Source of the DNA: Candidatus Pedobacter colombiensis
GTDB lineage: Bacteria > Bacteroidota > Bacteroidia > Sphingobacteriales > Sphingobacteriaceae
Direction: 5' to 3'
Assembly: GCA_029202485.1 (NCBI GenBank)
Contig: CP119313.1
Coordinates: 1,798,001-1,862,000, forward strand
DNA: 64,000 bases
A program made the translations under genes and the position numbers. Positions 8,126 to 16,296 of this stretch are shown one piece after another (positions within the stretch are counted from its first letter, which is position 1; each line of letters begins with the position of its first letter). Below the pieces are notes generated by a model. It saw only the letters and a list, made by a program, of their open reading frames with translations, made no database searches and was not told the origin of the DNA.

Positions 8126-9054
8126 AGAAGACGATAACTTCGTGGGCACTATTGATTGCCTGCAACTTAATGTGGGCATTACAGTTTACTTGTATCAAGC
8201 TTACACAGGATCAGCTTGGACCTTATTTTACGGTATGGGGACCAATGTTGCTGGCTACCATTTTTTTGACCCCATTTGTATTGAAGGATTTTAAGAAAAG
8301 TGGCAAACGGCTAAAGGATGTTATGGTATTTGTCCAGCTTGCCATGCTGGGTGCATTTCCTGCGCAGGTGTTTATGACCTGGGGAACACAATACTCGCTG
8401 GCCAGTAATGCAGCAATACTTACGTTGAGTTTGCCGGTCATCACAGCATTATTTGCATTCATTCTTCTAAAAGAAAAGATGAACCGCATACGATGGATAA
8501 GTTTTATCATTGCTATTGCCGGTGTAATCCTTTGCTCTACAGGGGATATTAAACAACTCGATTTTGGTTCAAAATACGCTTTAGGTAACCTGCTTATTTT
8601 TATGGCCATTGTAGGTAATTCCTATTACAATGTAGGCTGCAAAAAGGTAGCAGAACGTTATACAGAAATGGAAATGGTATTTTATACTTACGTGGTGATG
8701 GTTGTTTTGCTAACCCCTTTGGTATGGTATTATGAACCGGATATTTTTGCAAAAATACCGGCGTTTACTGCACAAACCTGGACAGGACTGGCCTTGTTAA
8801 CCTTCTTCCATAATTTCCTTTCCATGATCTTATTTTTCACAGCATTGAAAGTATTGGATGCTACACAAGTGGCATTGTCAAATTACCTGATAACTTTTAT
8901 GGGCTTACCCATTGCTGCAATATGGCTGGGAGAAACATTAAACAGTCAGGCTATAGTAGGTGGTGTACTGGTACTCGCTTCTACATTAATCATTACCATT
9001 ATTGATTACCGAATTCAACATAAACAAACTATCCCAAATCCACAATTACAATGA
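8122..9054 (+). CDS. EamA/DMT-family transporter
   Basis: A 310-residue inner-membrane protein with about ten hydrophobic segments in two EamA repeats (N-terminal repeat about 10-140, C-terminal repeat about 160-295). The start overlaps the stop of the dehydratase gene, and the gene's own stop overlaps the next start, both as ATGA, so translation is coupled on both sides. DMT proteins move small metabolites in or out. Being the only transporter in the operon, it is the likely route for the pathway substrate, or an exporter of a by-product. The substrate cannot be read from sequence. Confidence 0.9.
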   Translation: MKKTITSWALLIACNLMWALQFTCIKLTQDQLGPYFTVWGPMLLATIFLTPFVLKDFKKSGKRLKDVMVFVQLAMLGAFPAQVFMTWGTQYSLASNAAILTLSLPVITALFAFILLKEKMNRIRWISFIIAIAGVILCSTGDIKQLDFGSKYALGNLLIFMAIVGNSYYNVGCKKVAERYTEMEMVFYTYVVMVVLLTPLVWYYEPDIFAKIPAFTAQTWTGLALLTFFHNFLSMILFFTALKVLDATQVALSNYLITFMGLPIAAIWLGETLNSQAIVGGVLVLASTLIITIIDYRIQHKQTIPNPQLQ

Positions 9055-9968
9055 AATTAAATAACGCAATAGAATTATCTGGCGTAGTGCCAATTATACC
9101 TACACCGTTTACCGAAAAGGAAGAAGTTGATGAAAGTGCCTTAAAGCGGCTGGTAGATTTTGCCATTGAAGGTGGAATAAAGGCTGCCTGCCTGCCTGCT
9201 TATGCAAGCGAGTTTTATAAACTAACAGATGAGGAAAAATTACAAGTTGTAAAAGTAGCTGTTAAACATGCTGCAGGTAGAATGCAGGTTGTAGCACAAT
9301 CTAATCATCCTTCACTGAAAGTTGCTATTAAACTAGCTCAGGCAAATGTTGAAGCAGGAGCTGATGTGATTTCTCTTGCTGTGCCTCGCATTTTTAATTT
9401 GCCTGAGGATTCTTTGAACGAATACTTGTCTGGCTTTCTTCAGGCCATTCCTGATACTCCGGTTTTGATACAAGATTTTAATCCCGGAGGTTCATCCATT
9501 AGTGTACCATTTATTAAAAAATTGATGGATGAGCATCCTAATTTTAAATACCTTAAGCTGGAAGAGCCTTTATGTGCACCAAAATTCGAAGATATCATTA
9601 AAACCACGGATGGTAAAGTTGGTCTGTTTGAAGGCTGGGGTGGATTGTATATGCTTGAGCTAATTCCTGTAGGCATTTCCGGTGTTATGCCTGGGCTAGG
9701 TGTTTCTGATATTTTACAACGAGTTTTTAACCTACGTAAGGATGGTGATCATGCAAAAGCATTCGACCTTTTTGAAAAAGTAATGCCGCAAATATTCTTC
9801 TCCTTACAGAATATGGAATTGTTCCATTACGTAGAAAAAGAGTTGTTGATGGCAAGGGGCGTGTTAAGTAACAGTGTCGTTCGTAAAGCCGCCTATAAAC
9901 CTGACGCTGCAACAGCTGCTTATGTTAAAGAACTCAATGCAAGAGTGCTAAACATTGTAAGTGAATAA
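9051..9968 (+). CDS. DapA/NanA-superfamily class I aldolase or lyase
   Basis: A 305-residue TIM-barrel protein. It opens with GVVPIIPTPF, as dihydrodipicolinate-synthase family members do, and has the Schiff-base Lys in KYLKLEEP near residue 170. The usual GGTGE keto-acid pocket is replaced by PAYASEF, and the usual active-site Tyr region (YNxP) reads QDFNPGG. It is therefore not a housekeeping DapA but a catabolic member that cleaves or forms a 2-keto-acid C-C bond. It lies in the middle of the operon, coupled to the transporter gene by an ATGA overlap. The substrate may be a 2-keto-3-deoxy sugar acid made by the upstream dehydratase (inference). Confidence 0.87.
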   Translation: MKLNNAIELSGVVPIIPTPFTEKEEVDESALKRLVDFAIEGGIKAACLPAYASEFYKLTDEEKLQVVKVAVKHAAGRMQVVAQSNHPSLKVAIKLAQANVEAGADVISLAVPRIFNLPEDSLNEYLSGFLQAIPDTPVLIQDFNPGGSSISVPFIKKLMDEHPNFKYLKLEEPLCAPKFEDIIKTTDGKVGLFEGWGGLYMLELIPVGISGVMPGLGVSDILQRVFNLRKDGDHAKAFDLFEKVMPQIFFSLQNMELFHYVEKELLMARGVLSNSVVRKAAYKPDAATAAYVKELNARVLNIVSE

Positions 9969-9985
9969 GAATTAAGCATATACCT

Positions 9986-10663
9986 ATGAAAACATTTCAC
10001 AACGATTCTGAATTATTCAGCTTCATAAAAGAACACTTATATGTGGCTGCAGTCTGCGATATTCTTGATGAACTGGGCTATCGGAATCAGGCAATGCATC
10101 AGCGTCTGCGACCACTCTTACCGGATATGAAAAACTGTGGTTTTATCGGTAGGGCGAGAACATTCAGGTGGATGGAAACAGATCATATTGCAGAAAATCC
10201 CTATGGATTGGAAATTGAGGCAATGGATGCGCTAAAATCGGGCGATGTTGCGGTTCATTCTACCGATCATGGCGGTACCAACGCACCGTGGGGAGAGCTC
10301 ATGTCGACCGTAGCCAAACGAAATGGTGCTGTTGGGTGTGTATGTGATAGTCAGATACGTGATTGTACTAAAATAGTAGAAATAAACTTTCCGGTTTATT
10401 ACAGCGGAATCAGACCATTAGATTCTAAAGGGCGGGCAATTGTAACGGCATATGATGTACCAATAAGATGTGGAGATGTTGTTGTACATCCAGGTGAGTT
10501 GATCTATGCTGATTTTGATGGCGTTGTTGTCATCCCGAAAGCTGCAGAGGCAGAAGTCTTTCAAAAGGCAAAGGAGAAGGTTAATAGTGAGAATTTATCA
10601 CGTAAAGAACTACTGGAGGGAAAATCCTTAAGGGAAGTTTATGACACATATAAAGCACTTTAG
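9986..10663 (+). CDS. RraA-family protein, probable aldolase
   Basis: A 225-residue protein of the RraA / 4-hydroxy-4-methyl-2-oxoglutarate aldolase fold. The diagnostic block is complete: PWGELMSTVAKRNGAVG followed by CDSQIRD, where the Arg-Asp pair binds substrate and metal in aldolase members, and HPGELIYADFDGVVV near the C-terminus. RraA proper inhibits RNase E in Proteobacteria; catabolic homologues are class II aldolases or decarboxylases. In this setting the enzymatic role is more likely. It is 17 bp downstream of the DapA-like gene, giving two aldolase-type proteins side by side. Confidence 0.87.
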   Translation: MKTFHNDSELFSFIKEHLYVAAVCDILDELGYRNQAMHQRLRPLLPDMKNCGFIGRARTFRWMETDHIAENPYGLEIEAMDALKSGDVAVHSTDHGGTNAPWGELMSTVAKRNGAVGCVCDSQIRDCTKIVEINFPVYYSGIRPLDSKGRAIVTAYDVPIRCGDVVVHPGELIYADFDGVVVIPKAAEAEVFQKAKEKVNSENLSRKELLEGKSLREVYDTYKAL

Positions 10664-10664
10664 G

Positions 10665-11408
10665 ATGAACGAGTTTAAGGGCCAGACAGCAATTATTACA
10701 GGTGCTGCTTCTGGAATAGGATGTAGTATTGCCCATAGGTTAATACAGGAAGGAGCCCGGGTGGCATTGCTTGATATCAATGGAGCAATTTTAGAAAGAG
10801 AGTTTTCACAGTATAAATCAACAGTTACTTTATACGCTTTTGACATTACACAACAGCAATTGATACATCATGTCGTTGAACAAGTTATGAGCACCTACGG
10901 TAGGATTGATATACTGATCAATTGTGCCGGTGTAACAGGTGTTACAAATATTTTAAGCCACGAAACAGGTGGAGAGGACCTACAACGGGTATTTGATGTG
11001 AATTTTATGAGTAGTTTTTACACAAGCCAAATGGTGCTGCCTCACATGCTTAAAGTTAAATACGGAAGGATACTCCATCTTGCTTCGGTAGCAGGTAAAG
11101 AGGGGAATGCCGGTATGCTGGCCTATTCTGCATCAAAAGCGGCAGTTATAGGGATGACCAAGGTACAAGGTAAAGAGTATGCTGAAACAGGCATTACAAT
11201 TAATGCCATGGCACCGGCTGTAATAAGAACTACAATGGTGGATACATTGCCCGAAAAGCAGCTAAAATACATGACGGATAAGATACCGATGAAAAGATGC
11301 GGAACATTAGAGGAAGCAGTAAATCTAGCTACTTATATAGTATCGAAACGTAACAGCTTCACAACTGGGTTTACGTTTGACTTAACAGGGGGTAGAGCAA
11401 CCTATTAG
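10665..11408 (+). CDS. SDR-family dehydrogenase, copy 1
   Basis: I chose the ATG at 10665, one base after the RraA stop, because it aligns with the start of the paralogue at 11455; an upstream ATG at 10641 would add eight residues inside the preceding gene. The protein has 247 residues: nucleotide motif TGAASGIG at about 12-19, NCAG, catalytic Ser, and YSASK with the Tyr/Lys pair, ending in DLTGGRATY. That ending and the context fit sugar-acid dehydrogenases such as 2-keto-3-deoxy-fuconate dehydrogenase, so NAD-dependent oxidation of a keto-deoxy acid is the best guess. It is a tandem duplicate of the next gene. Confidence 0.88.
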   Translation: MNEFKGQTAIITGAASGIGCSIAHRLIQEGARVALLDINGAILEREFSQYKSTVTLYAFDITQQQLIHHVVEQVMSTYGRIDILINCAGVTGVTNILSHETGGEDLQRVFDVNFMSSFYTSQMVLPHMLKVKYGRILHLASVAGKEGNAGMLAYSASKAAVIGMTKVQGKEYAETGITINAMAPAVIRTTMVDTLPEKQLKYMTDKIPMKRCGTLEEAVNLATYIVSKRNSFTTGFTFDLTGGRATY

Positions 11409-11454
11409 GTGCTGAACTAACTAAATTTTTCTACAAAACTAACGCGTAAACCAG

Positions 11455-12198
11455 ATGAATAAATTTGAAGGACAAGTAGCAATTGTTACCGGAGCAGCTT
11501 CAGGAATTGGATTGGCTATTGCCAATAAGTTGCTGAAAGAAGGTGCTCAGGTTGCTTTGTTTGACATAAATGGGAAAGCATTGAAAAAAGCTTTTGAAGA
11601 ATATAAGACTTCAGTAAGTCTATATCCTATTGATATTACTAAACAATCTATAATTAGTCATGCTATTGAAGAGATCGTCAGTCTATTTGGAAAAATAGAT
11701 ATATTGGTTAACTGTGCTGGTATTACAGGCAACACAAGTATTTTAAGCCACGAGGTGAGCACCGAGAATCTTAAGAAAGTATTTGACCTGAATTTTATGG
11801 GGAGTTTCTATACCACAAAGGCCGTTCTTCCATATATGCTGAAGTCAAACTACGGCCGGATATTGCATCTTGCTTCGGTTGCCGGTAAAGAGGGAAATGC
11901 AGGCATGTTGGCTTATTCTGCATCAAAAGCTGCAGTAATTGGTATGACCAAGGTGCAGGGAAAAGAATATGCAGAAACTGGTATTACAGTTAATGCGATG
12001 GCTCCAGCCGTTATAAAAACAGCGCTTGTTGATGCTTTGCCTGAAGAGCAGGTTAAATATATGACCGATAAAATACCAATGAAAAGGTGCGGGACGCTGG
12101 AAGAGGCGGTAGATTTAGCGACTTATATCATTTCAAAGCAGAATAGTTTCACTACAGGTTTTACCTTTGATTTAACAGGTGGACGGGCTACCTATTAA
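11455..12198 (+). CDS. SDR-family dehydrogenase, copy 2
   Basis: A 247-residue paralogue of the gene at 10665, 46 bp downstream. Both share TGAASGIG, YSASK and the DLTGGRATY tail. The block from GRILHLASV to KEYAETGIT is almost unchanged, while the middle (substrate-loop side) and residues 40-80 differ clearly. Both copies keep the full catalytic set, so neither is a pseudogene. Either they act on successive or stereo-different hydroxyls, or one is a recent copy in the course of specialising. The adjacent FAH hydrolase would accept a 2,4-diketo product if the fuconate-type route applies. Confidence 0.88.
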   Translation: MNKFEGQVAIVTGAASGIGLAIANKLLKEGAQVALFDINGKALKKAFEEYKTSVSLYPIDITKQSIISHAIEEIVSLFGKIDILVNCAGITGNTSILSHEVSTENLKKVFDLNFMGSFYTTKAVLPYMLKSNYGRILHLASVAGKEGNAGMLAYSASKAAVIGMTKVQGKEYAETGITVNAMAPAVIKTALVDALPEEQVKYMTDKIPMKRCGTLEEAVDLATYIISKQNSFTTGFTFDLTGGRATY

Positions 12199-12235
12199 GC
12201 AAATCAAAAAAACACATAAAAACAATTGCAATCTT

Positions 12236-13090
12236 ATGAAAATCCTTTATTACGAAGAATCAGGTAAACCTTTGCCGGGATTAGTAACTCCTGATGGTAT
12301 AGTTCCTTTAAGTGAACATTTAACCGATTATTATGGGAAGTATCAACATCGGCCATTAACCAATGACGATATCATAGCATTAAAAAATTCTGATCTTGCA
12401 GTTTTGGATCCTAATGATATACTTCAAGAGGATGAGATAGAGATTTGCCCATGTGTTCCGATGCCTTCTAAAATTATTTGCATTGGATTAAATTATCGAA
12501 AACATGCCATCGAAAGTGGAATGGCTATACCGCCTATACCTGTTGTATTTTCAAAATATAACAATACGCTTACTAAATATGGTTCTGATATCCCTTTAGG
12601 AACAGAAGGTGAAGAATTTGATTATGAAGTAGAGTTGGGAGTTATAATTGGAAAAAAAGGTAAAAACATATCGAAAGATGATGCTTTAAGTCATGTCTTA
12701 GGGTATTGTGTGGCTAATGACCTTTCTTGTAGAGATCTCCAATTAAGATCATCACAATGGTTATTAGGAAAAAGTCTGGACAGATTTCTTCCATTGGGAA
12801 AATATTTGGTTACGGCTGATGAAGTTGGCGATCCACAAAATTTAAAGCTTACCTGTACATTAAATGGAGAATTGAGGCAAAATTCAAATACTGCTGATAT
12901 GATATTCTCAGTTACTGAAATTATTGAATTCTTATCGCGACATATGACACTCGAACCGGGTGATTTAATTATAACAGGGACCCCTGAAGGTGTAATTATG
13001 GGGTTGCCAGAGAAAAACTGGTTAAAGCCTGGAGATATCGTTAAAGTTGAAATTGAAAAACTTGGATATACTGTAAACAGAATGGCATAA
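12236..13090 (+). CDS. Fumarylacetoacetate hydrolase-family protein
   Basis: I chose the ATG at 12236 (MKILYYEE), which fits the family N-terminus; the frame opens upstream at 12179 inside the SDR gene. The 284-residue protein has an N-terminal lid region and a catalytic FAH domain from about residue 80 (ICIGLNYRKHA). Metal ligands are visible as Glu131 and Glu133 in DYEVELGV and Asp162 in VANDLS, with TGTPEGV near the end. FAH enzymes hydrolyse the C-C bond of beta-diketo acids; 2,4-diketo-3-deoxy-fuconate hydrolase is a close functional analogue. It is the last gene of the catabolic operon, which supports a terminal cleavage step. Confidence 0.9.
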   Translation: MKILYYEESGKPLPGLVTPDGIVPLSEHLTDYYGKYQHRPLTNDDIIALKNSDLAVLDPNDILQEDEIEICPCVPMPSKIICIGLNYRKHAIESGMAIPPIPVVFSKYNNTLTKYGSDIPLGTEGEEFDYEVELGVIIGKKGKNISKDDALSHVLGYCVANDLSCRDLQLRSSQWLLGKSLDRFLPLGKYLVTADEVGDPQNLKLTCTLNGELRQNSNTADMIFSVTEIIEFLSRHMTLEPGDLIITGTPEGVIMGLPEKNWLKPGDIVKVEIEKLGYTVNRMA

Positions 13091-13161
13091 TACTGTAATA
13101 ATTCTTGATTTACACTGGTAATAATTTTTATATTATTTCGAATAGGGGTACATTCGCATTA

Positions 13162-13311
13162 ATGAACCCATTTAAACAGTTAAATATGATGTCTGATAAA
13201 CAGTTTGCAAGTCAATTGCGAACTGCAAAAGCCATGTTTAACCGTTTTTTAGCGCTTCAATCCGCCTTAGGCGATTCTTTTCTTAAAAGTAGCAAAGACT
13301 TCATTCATTAA
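13162..13311 (+). CDS. Small hypothetical protein (49 residues)
   Basis: An open frame of 49 residues from ATG 13162, with a mixed amphipathic composition (many Lys, Phe, Met, Ser), no signal peptide and no family I recognise. The frame can be extended upstream to 13105, but the region between looks like intergenic leader. It ends 1 bp before a good terminator hairpin, which supports a real short transcript. It could be a separate small gene or the tail of the operon transcript. Confidence 0.4.
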   Translation: MNPFKQLNMMSDKQFASQLRTAKAMFNRFLALQSALGDSFLKSSKDFIH

Positions 13312-13312
13312 G

Positions 13313-13357
13313 CCCCAACCTTTTTAACAGGTCTGGGGATTATTATTTATTTTTTTG
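13313..13357 (+). terminator. Intrinsic terminator
   Basis: CCCCA-ACC pairs with GGT-TGGGG (one bulged C) around an AT loop, followed by a T-rich run including TTTTTTT. It follows the 49-residue ORF directly and would end transcription of the upstream operon as well. Confidence 0.7.
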
Positions 13358-13436
13358 GATTACCATGCCCGCAGTCTGAAGGGTACTGTTAATCTATTGT
13401 TTTATTTTTTCAATCATTTTCAATTTAAACATAGTT

Positions 13437-13814
13437 ATGGCTACATCAATCATATTATCAACAGGAATATTCGATCTATTAAAAGACCACATCAGGAGAA
13501 GGAAACTAAGCAAATACAATCAGGAGAAATTGGAACTCGAACTTCGAAACGCAAGGCAGATCTTAAACAAGGATATTCCGGCAGACGTAGTTACCGTAAA
13601 TACCAAAGTAAGGGTTAAGGAGTTGGAAAGTGGTGAAGAATCTACCTATGTTATTGTTCCTCCGGCAAAAGCAAGAAGAAAGCACAATAACATATCCATT
13701 TTATCCGCAATTGGGGTGGCCATGGTAGGCTATAATCAGGGAGCAGAATTGAGTTGGGAAATGCCCGAAGGTGTGAAGAAATTCCGCATTGAAGAAGTAA
13801 CCAGATTAAATTAA
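13437..13814 (+). CDS. GreA/GreB C-terminal-domain protein (Rnk-like)
   Basis: A 125-residue protein. Residues about 10-50 are charged and helical, and residues about 50-122 match the GreA/GreB C-terminal FKBP-like fold: a KVRVKEL strand, a VIVPP strand, SILSAIGVAMVGYNQGAE and ELSWEMPEG. The long coiled-coil of true GreA is shortened, as in Rnk. Such proteins bind RNA polymerase near the secondary channel, so a regulatory effect on transcription is plausible. It stands alone between two terminators. Confidence 0.75.
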   Translation: MATSIILSTGIFDLLKDHIRRRKLSKYNQEKLELELRNARQILNKDIPADVVTVNTKVRVKELESGEESTYVIVPPAKARRKHNNISILSAIGVAMVGYNQGAELSWEMPEGVKKFRIEEVTRLN

Positions 13815-13816
13815 GT

Positions 13817-13854
13817 GCATAAAAAAACCGGCAATATTGCCGGTTTTTTTATGC
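13817..13854. terminator. Perfect palindromic bidirectional terminator
   Basis: The stretch 13817-13854 is an exact palindrome, with GCAT at each edge, a run of seven A, core ACCGGCAAT and ATTGCCGGT, and a run of seven T. It sits between the plus-strand GreA-like gene and the minus-strand acetyltransferase gene and should terminate both. Confidence 0.9.
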
Positions 13855-13912
13855 GAATTAGAAGTAGTGGGGGACTAAAAATCTCCTGATAGAACAGAAT
13901 TATTCACTGAGA

Positions 13913-14536
13913 CTAACTATTCATGAATTCCTGAAATGCAGCTATAAATTTGCCTACATGATAACCATCCATCAATGCATGGTGTACATGAACTGAAACA
14001 CTCATTTCTCTCTTTCCATTGGTCTCCATTAGCTTACCAAAAGAAATTTTAGGTACGCTATCCTTAAAAGAGAAAGACCTTGCGTGGGATAAAGAGGTAA
14101 AGTCTATCCAGGGAATGGCTGAATAATGAATTACATCGTCGCCAGATACCAGGGGGAAAAGCTGGGTGCTTTTCGAAACCCTATTCATTTCCTGTCTGGC
14201 AAGATTATAAAATAGCTCTGGATCTTCATTAAAATAAATATAGGAGAAACCAAAAGTATCGTCGGAGCGATTAATAGTTGCAGAAGCATTGATCTGATCA
14301 TAAATCATCACTTTTTCATCCTCTATTCTGTACTTAAACTCTTCAATCGCGTTAACAGCTTTTAGAGATTGGTATAAATAATATAAAAAGAAGGACTGTC
14401 CGGATTCCTTTGCTTTGCGATAGGCCTTTGTACAATCAATTTTTGTAGTAATTCCAAAAAATGGTTCTTCAAATTTTCTAAAAAACTCAAAATGCTCTTT
14501 TCTCTTCCACCGGTCTATAGCTAGTTCTTTTTTCAT
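13913..14536 (-). CDS. Chloramphenicol acetyltransferase-family (CatA-like) protein
   Basis: A 207-residue protein of normal CAT length. The active-site motif HHALMDGYH lies near residue 185 with its catalytic His and the structural DG. The N-terminal RKEHFEFFRKFEEPFFG block is also typical of type A CATs. These enzymes move acetyl from acetyl-CoA to chloramphenicol or other hydroxyl acceptors. Chromosomal homologues in environmental Bacteroidota are common and not always resistance enzymes, so the substrate is open. It is monocistronic. Confidence 0.9.
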   Translation of the reverse strand: MKKELAIDRWKRKEHFEFFRKFEEPFFGITTKIDCTKAYRKAKESGQSFFLYYLYQSLKAVNAIEEFKYRIEDEKVMIYDQINASATINRSDDTFGFSYIYFNEDPELFYNLARQEMNRVSKSTQLFPLVSGDDVIHYSAIPWIDFTSLSHARSFSFKDSVPKISFGKLMETNGKREMSVSVHVHHALMDGYHVGKFIAAFQEFMNS

Positions 14537-14672
14537 TAATCGTGTAATATTTGATGTTGATCACAAAAGTAGAGAAGTTGGATCGATCTTAGCGCATTTA
14601 TGTTGCCATTAAAGTAGAACATTTTCAATATTTATATGTTTGTCACTTATGGTATAACTTAAAGTCAATACT

Positions 14673-14837
14673 ATGAAAACCTATTCTAATAAGATACTAA
14701 TTTTGCTTGTATTTGCATCGTTAGTATTGTCGAGTTGTTCTGTTGAATATCGTGATAGACGTGAAAGAGAGCGAAGAGATCGTCGAGACCATCGTGATCA
14801 TCGCGGTAATGATGGTTATCATTACAAAACATTCTAA
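14673..14837 (+). CDS. Small charged lipoprotein (54 residues)
   Basis: ATG at 14673 opens a 54-residue frame. It begins MKTYSNKILILL, has a hydrophobic core and a lipobox LSSC with Cys22, and ends in a mature part made almost only of Arg, Asp, Glu and His (RDRRERERRDRRDHRDHRG). The lipoprotein signal is clear. The mature peptide has no fold I recognise and looks disordered and strongly charged. It is followed at once by a 22-bp perfect terminator hairpin that includes the stop codon. This gene is easily missed by length filters. Confidence 0.75.
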   Translation: MKTYSNKILILLVFASLVLSSCSVEYRDRRERERRDRRDHRDHRGNDGYHYKTF

Positions 14838-14879
14838 ATAAAAAGAAGGTGCAAAAAGCACCTTCTTTTTATTTAGAAT
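14831..14879. terminator. 22-bp perfect terminator hairpin
   Basis: Bases 14831-14852 and 14858-14879 are exact reverse complements around an AAAAA loop (core AAGAAGGTGC / GCACCTTCTT, then TTTTTATTT). It terminates the small lipoprotein gene and, read on the other strand, the dodecin gene. Confidence 0.9.
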
Positions 14880-14902
14880 TGAACCTTCAGGCTAGGTTAA
14901 GC

Positions 14903-15115
14903 TCATTTCATCCCCGAATCAACCCTGAAAGCAACTTTGCAAATGGCCCCATATGAAATGATCTGGTCATTTTTTACGTGCACCTTAAAATCCTTTACAT
15001 AAACGGAGTCAATGTTTTTTACAGTATGTGATACCTCTTTAACTGCATTTTTGACAGCATCTTCAAAACTACTTTCTGAAGAAGCAATTACTTCTATTAC
15101 TTTTACAATGCTCAT
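14903..15115 (-). CDS. Dodecin family flavin-binding protein
   Basis: A 70-residue protein of exact dodecin length. It starts MSIVKVIEVIASS, has the SFEDAVKNAVKEV helix, and continues through two strands to an acidic/basic C-terminus. Dodecins form hollow dodecamers that store or buffer flavins in the cytoplasm. It is followed on the minus strand by the long hairpin at 14831-14879. Not obviously linked to its neighbours. Confidence 0.92.
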   Translation of the reverse strand: MSIVKVIEVIASSESSFEDAVKNAVKEVSHTVKNIDSVYVKDFKVHVKNDQIISYGAICKVAFRVDSGMK

Positions 15116-15177
15116 AACCTTAAAATTTTAGTTATCTAATTTTGCTTTCTAAGGAACAATAGAGGAGCGCTTTAGTT

Positions 15178-15717
15178 TTAAGATATTGATTGTTGGACTT
15201 CAAAAGCTTTTTGGAGATGTTTTTCGAGTATTGGTAAATATTTTTTACCAAAATCACTGATCAGTACATCCGGACTCCGGCTAGTTCCCCTGTAAAGCTC
15301 AATATACTTTCTACTGTTCTCCAGCATCATTTTGAGGTACAATTTTTCGAAGTACTTATTTTCCATTTGTCTCATTTCCTCAACCTGAATTTGCTCCTGC
15401 CGGGATAGGGAATCTGGAAGTTTTAAACCTTTAGTTACTGAAAGTTCTTTAAGTGAATTTAAAATTAGCTCCTGGTCAGCCGCCATAGATTTACCAAAAT
15501 CTCTTACCTCTGGGTGATCAGCTTTCACTGCCGCAAGCTTCCCCAATTCAATTTCCAGCATACAGCCGCGAGCGGCCTGCTCTATAAACATGATGCCTTG
15601 AATCTTATTCTCCAATGCACTACCAGTAGATTCGGATTTATTTGTATGCCTGCAACCTGGAAAGGATAAGCCGACAATTAAAGCCAGGAATAATAAAGAG
15701 GATCTTGTGTATTTCAT
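15178..15717 (-). CDS. DUF4142 lipoprotein
   Basis: The ATG at 15717 gives MKYTRSSLLFLALIVG and a lipobox LSFPGC, so the longer frame to 15792 is not the true start. The 179-residue product has the DUF4142 four-helix pattern: AARGCMLEIELGKLAA near residue 50, then VRDFGKSMAADQ, and a second helical pair. Family members are exported ferritin-like helical bundles of unknown function, often induced by stress. The metal-binding residues of true ferritins are not evident. It is divergent from the gene at 15852. Confidence 0.82.
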   Translation of the reverse strand: MKYTRSSLLFLALIVGLSFPGCRHTNKSESTGSALENKIQGIMFIEQAARGCMLEIELGKLAAVKADHPEVRDFGKSMAADQELILNSLKELSVTKGLKLPDSLSRQEQIQVEEMRQMENKYFEKLYLKMMLENSRKYIELYRGTSRSPDVLISDFGKKYLPILEKHLQKAFEVQQSIS

Positions 15718-15851
15718 ATCAGTATTGATAACAAATACAAAGACCAGTGGTTTTTGTAAAAAAAAAAGAAATCTGTGACCTAAAATAATCATTTTTCTGT
15801 GTCTGTATCCAACTGTATCTGATGATTAATTTTGTAATCAAATGGTAAGTT

Positions 15852-16229
15852 ATGAATAGACAAGATCATAAAACTAAGGATATAGAATTTCGTAAGGTGT
15901 ATTTGTCCGATCTGAACGCTGTAGTCACCCTATATCAATCATCTCAAATAACAGCTACAAAACTAACAACAGATTTTGGTCTTCCACTAAGTATTGCCAG
16001 TCAGGGTAATGAAATTATAGGCTTTGGCTTTGCTTCAATCAATAAATTGGGTGAGGTAACGTTAAATTCCCGTTGTATAAAATTAGCTGATGACTTAGGT
16101 ATCGGAAATACACTGGAAGAGCAAGCGAAAAAAACACTTCATTCAACATTTGAAGACATCAGGGGGGATCATACCAAATTAAAGCATTCCATTCAGAAAT
16201 TGGTTGACTGGCTAAACAATTGCTATTAA
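15852..16229 (+). CDS. Hypothetical protein, possible short GNAT-like domain
   Basis: A 125-residue protein starting MNRQDHKTK. Residues about 11-70 look like the first half of an acetyltransferase (EFRKVYLSDLNAVVTLY, then GFGFASI), but the acetyl-CoA binding loop is missing and the C-terminal half is helical and unlike GNAT. It could be a degenerate acetyltransferase or an unrelated small protein. It lies 67 bp upstream of the MocR regulator on the same strand and is divergent from the DUF4142 gene. Confidence 0.55.
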   Translation: MNRQDHKTKDIEFRKVYLSDLNAVVTLYQSSQITATKLTTDFGLPLSIASQGNEIIGFGFASINKLGEVTLNSRCIKLADDLGIGNTLEEQAKKTLHSTFEDIRGDHTKLKHSIQKLVDWLNNCY

Positions 16230-16296
16230 TCAGATTTCTGAAGAGGGGAGGCTCAGGTGATACAGTTTTTTTTTATATAAATTTACAAGGCACAGT

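Noticed and set aside
12179..12235. Longer start for the FAH-family gene
   Set aside because: It lies inside the SDR gene, and the family N-terminus begins at 12236.
13355..13618. Plus-strand frame of 87 codons
   Set aside because: It overlaps the GreA/GreB-C-like gene in another frame, and its N-terminal part lies in terminator sequence.
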